A stretch of 5,453 nt of DNA from Betaproteobacteria bacterium (GTDB lineage Bacteria; Pseudomonadota; Gammaproteobacteria; Burkholderiales; SG8-39). Position 1 is the first letter of the stretch, and each line of letters begins with the position of its first letter. The notes under the pieces are model-generated. The model was not told the origin of the DNA, did not search any database, and saw only the letters and a list, made by a program, of their open reading frames with translations. The DNA is taken from assembly GCA_005888925.1 (NCBI GenBank), contig VBCP01000423.1:1-5453 (forward strand), written 5' to 3'. A program made the translations under genes and the position numbers. Of this stretch, positions 5,427-5,453 are shown piece by piece.

Positions 5427-5453
5427 GGACGGGCGCCTTCGGGCGCCCGTTCT
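5427..5453 (+). terminator. Rho-independent terminator after the porin
   Basis: ACGGGCGCC (5429-5437), TTCG loop (5438-5441) and GGCGCCCGT (5442-5450) form a perfect 9-bp stem closed by a C(UUCG)G tetraloop, extendable by a G-U and a G-C pair to 5427/5452. The T-run begins TTCT at the window edge and is cut off, so its length is unseen. It lies 20-odd nt after the porin stop. Confidence 0.85.

Noticed and set aside
1..5453. CRISPR arrays, tRNA/rRNA genes, insertion sequences, phage or toxin-antitoxin modules
   Set aside because: No tandem direct repeats, cloverleaf, transposase-like frame or terminal inverted repeats were seen; coding genes occupy almost the whole window.

Overview
The window looks like part of a catabolic gene cluster from a GC-rich Gram-negative bacterium, most likely a betaproteobacterium (Burkholderiales-like). 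This rests on high GC throughout, a Gram-negative trimeric-porin-type outer-membrane protein, and the combination of periplasmic solute-binding proteins with a phthalate-dioxygenase-type Rieske oxygenase. The lineage is inferred from protein style; there is no rRNA or other marker gene here.

Layout, all on the + strand: (1) the last 23 codons of an upstream gene, probably a thiamine-diphosphate-dependent enzyme; (2) SBP1, a secreted ABC-type solute-binding protein (70-1020); (3) a Rieske [2Fe-2S]/mononuclear-iron oxygenase alpha subunit (1017-2225); (4) an NAD-dependent beta-hydroxyacid dehydrogenase-like gene whose reading frame is broken near 2440 (2222-2975); (5) SBP2, a paralogue of SBP1 (2972-4003); (6) a 123-bp gap with a small hairpin, a candidate promoter and a strong Shine-Dalgarno; (7) an outer-membrane porin (4127-5407); (8) a UUCG-loop terminator running to the window edge. 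The first five genes are joined by four identical 4-nt ATGA stop/start overlaps, so they form one translationally coupled operon. The porin has its own signals and may be read separately or by read-through.

Taken together, the genes suggest uptake and breakdown of a small organic acid, possibly aromatic. The porin would give outer-membrane passage, the two binding proteins periplasmic capture, the oxygenase the first oxidation or O-demethylation, and the dehydrogenase and thiamine-diphosphate enzyme later steps. The substrate is unknown. No ABC permease, ATPase or Rieske reductase lies in the window, so those partners must come from elsewhere.

Most worth a second look: the frame break in the dehydrogenase, which sits exactly where two perfect hairpins abut and appears to involve loss of a segment as well as a frame change; the fact that both reading frames of that gene still end at the SBP2 start codon; an apparent in-frame gap in the neighbouring oxygenase; and the pair of diverged binding proteins bracketing the two oxidoreductase genes.
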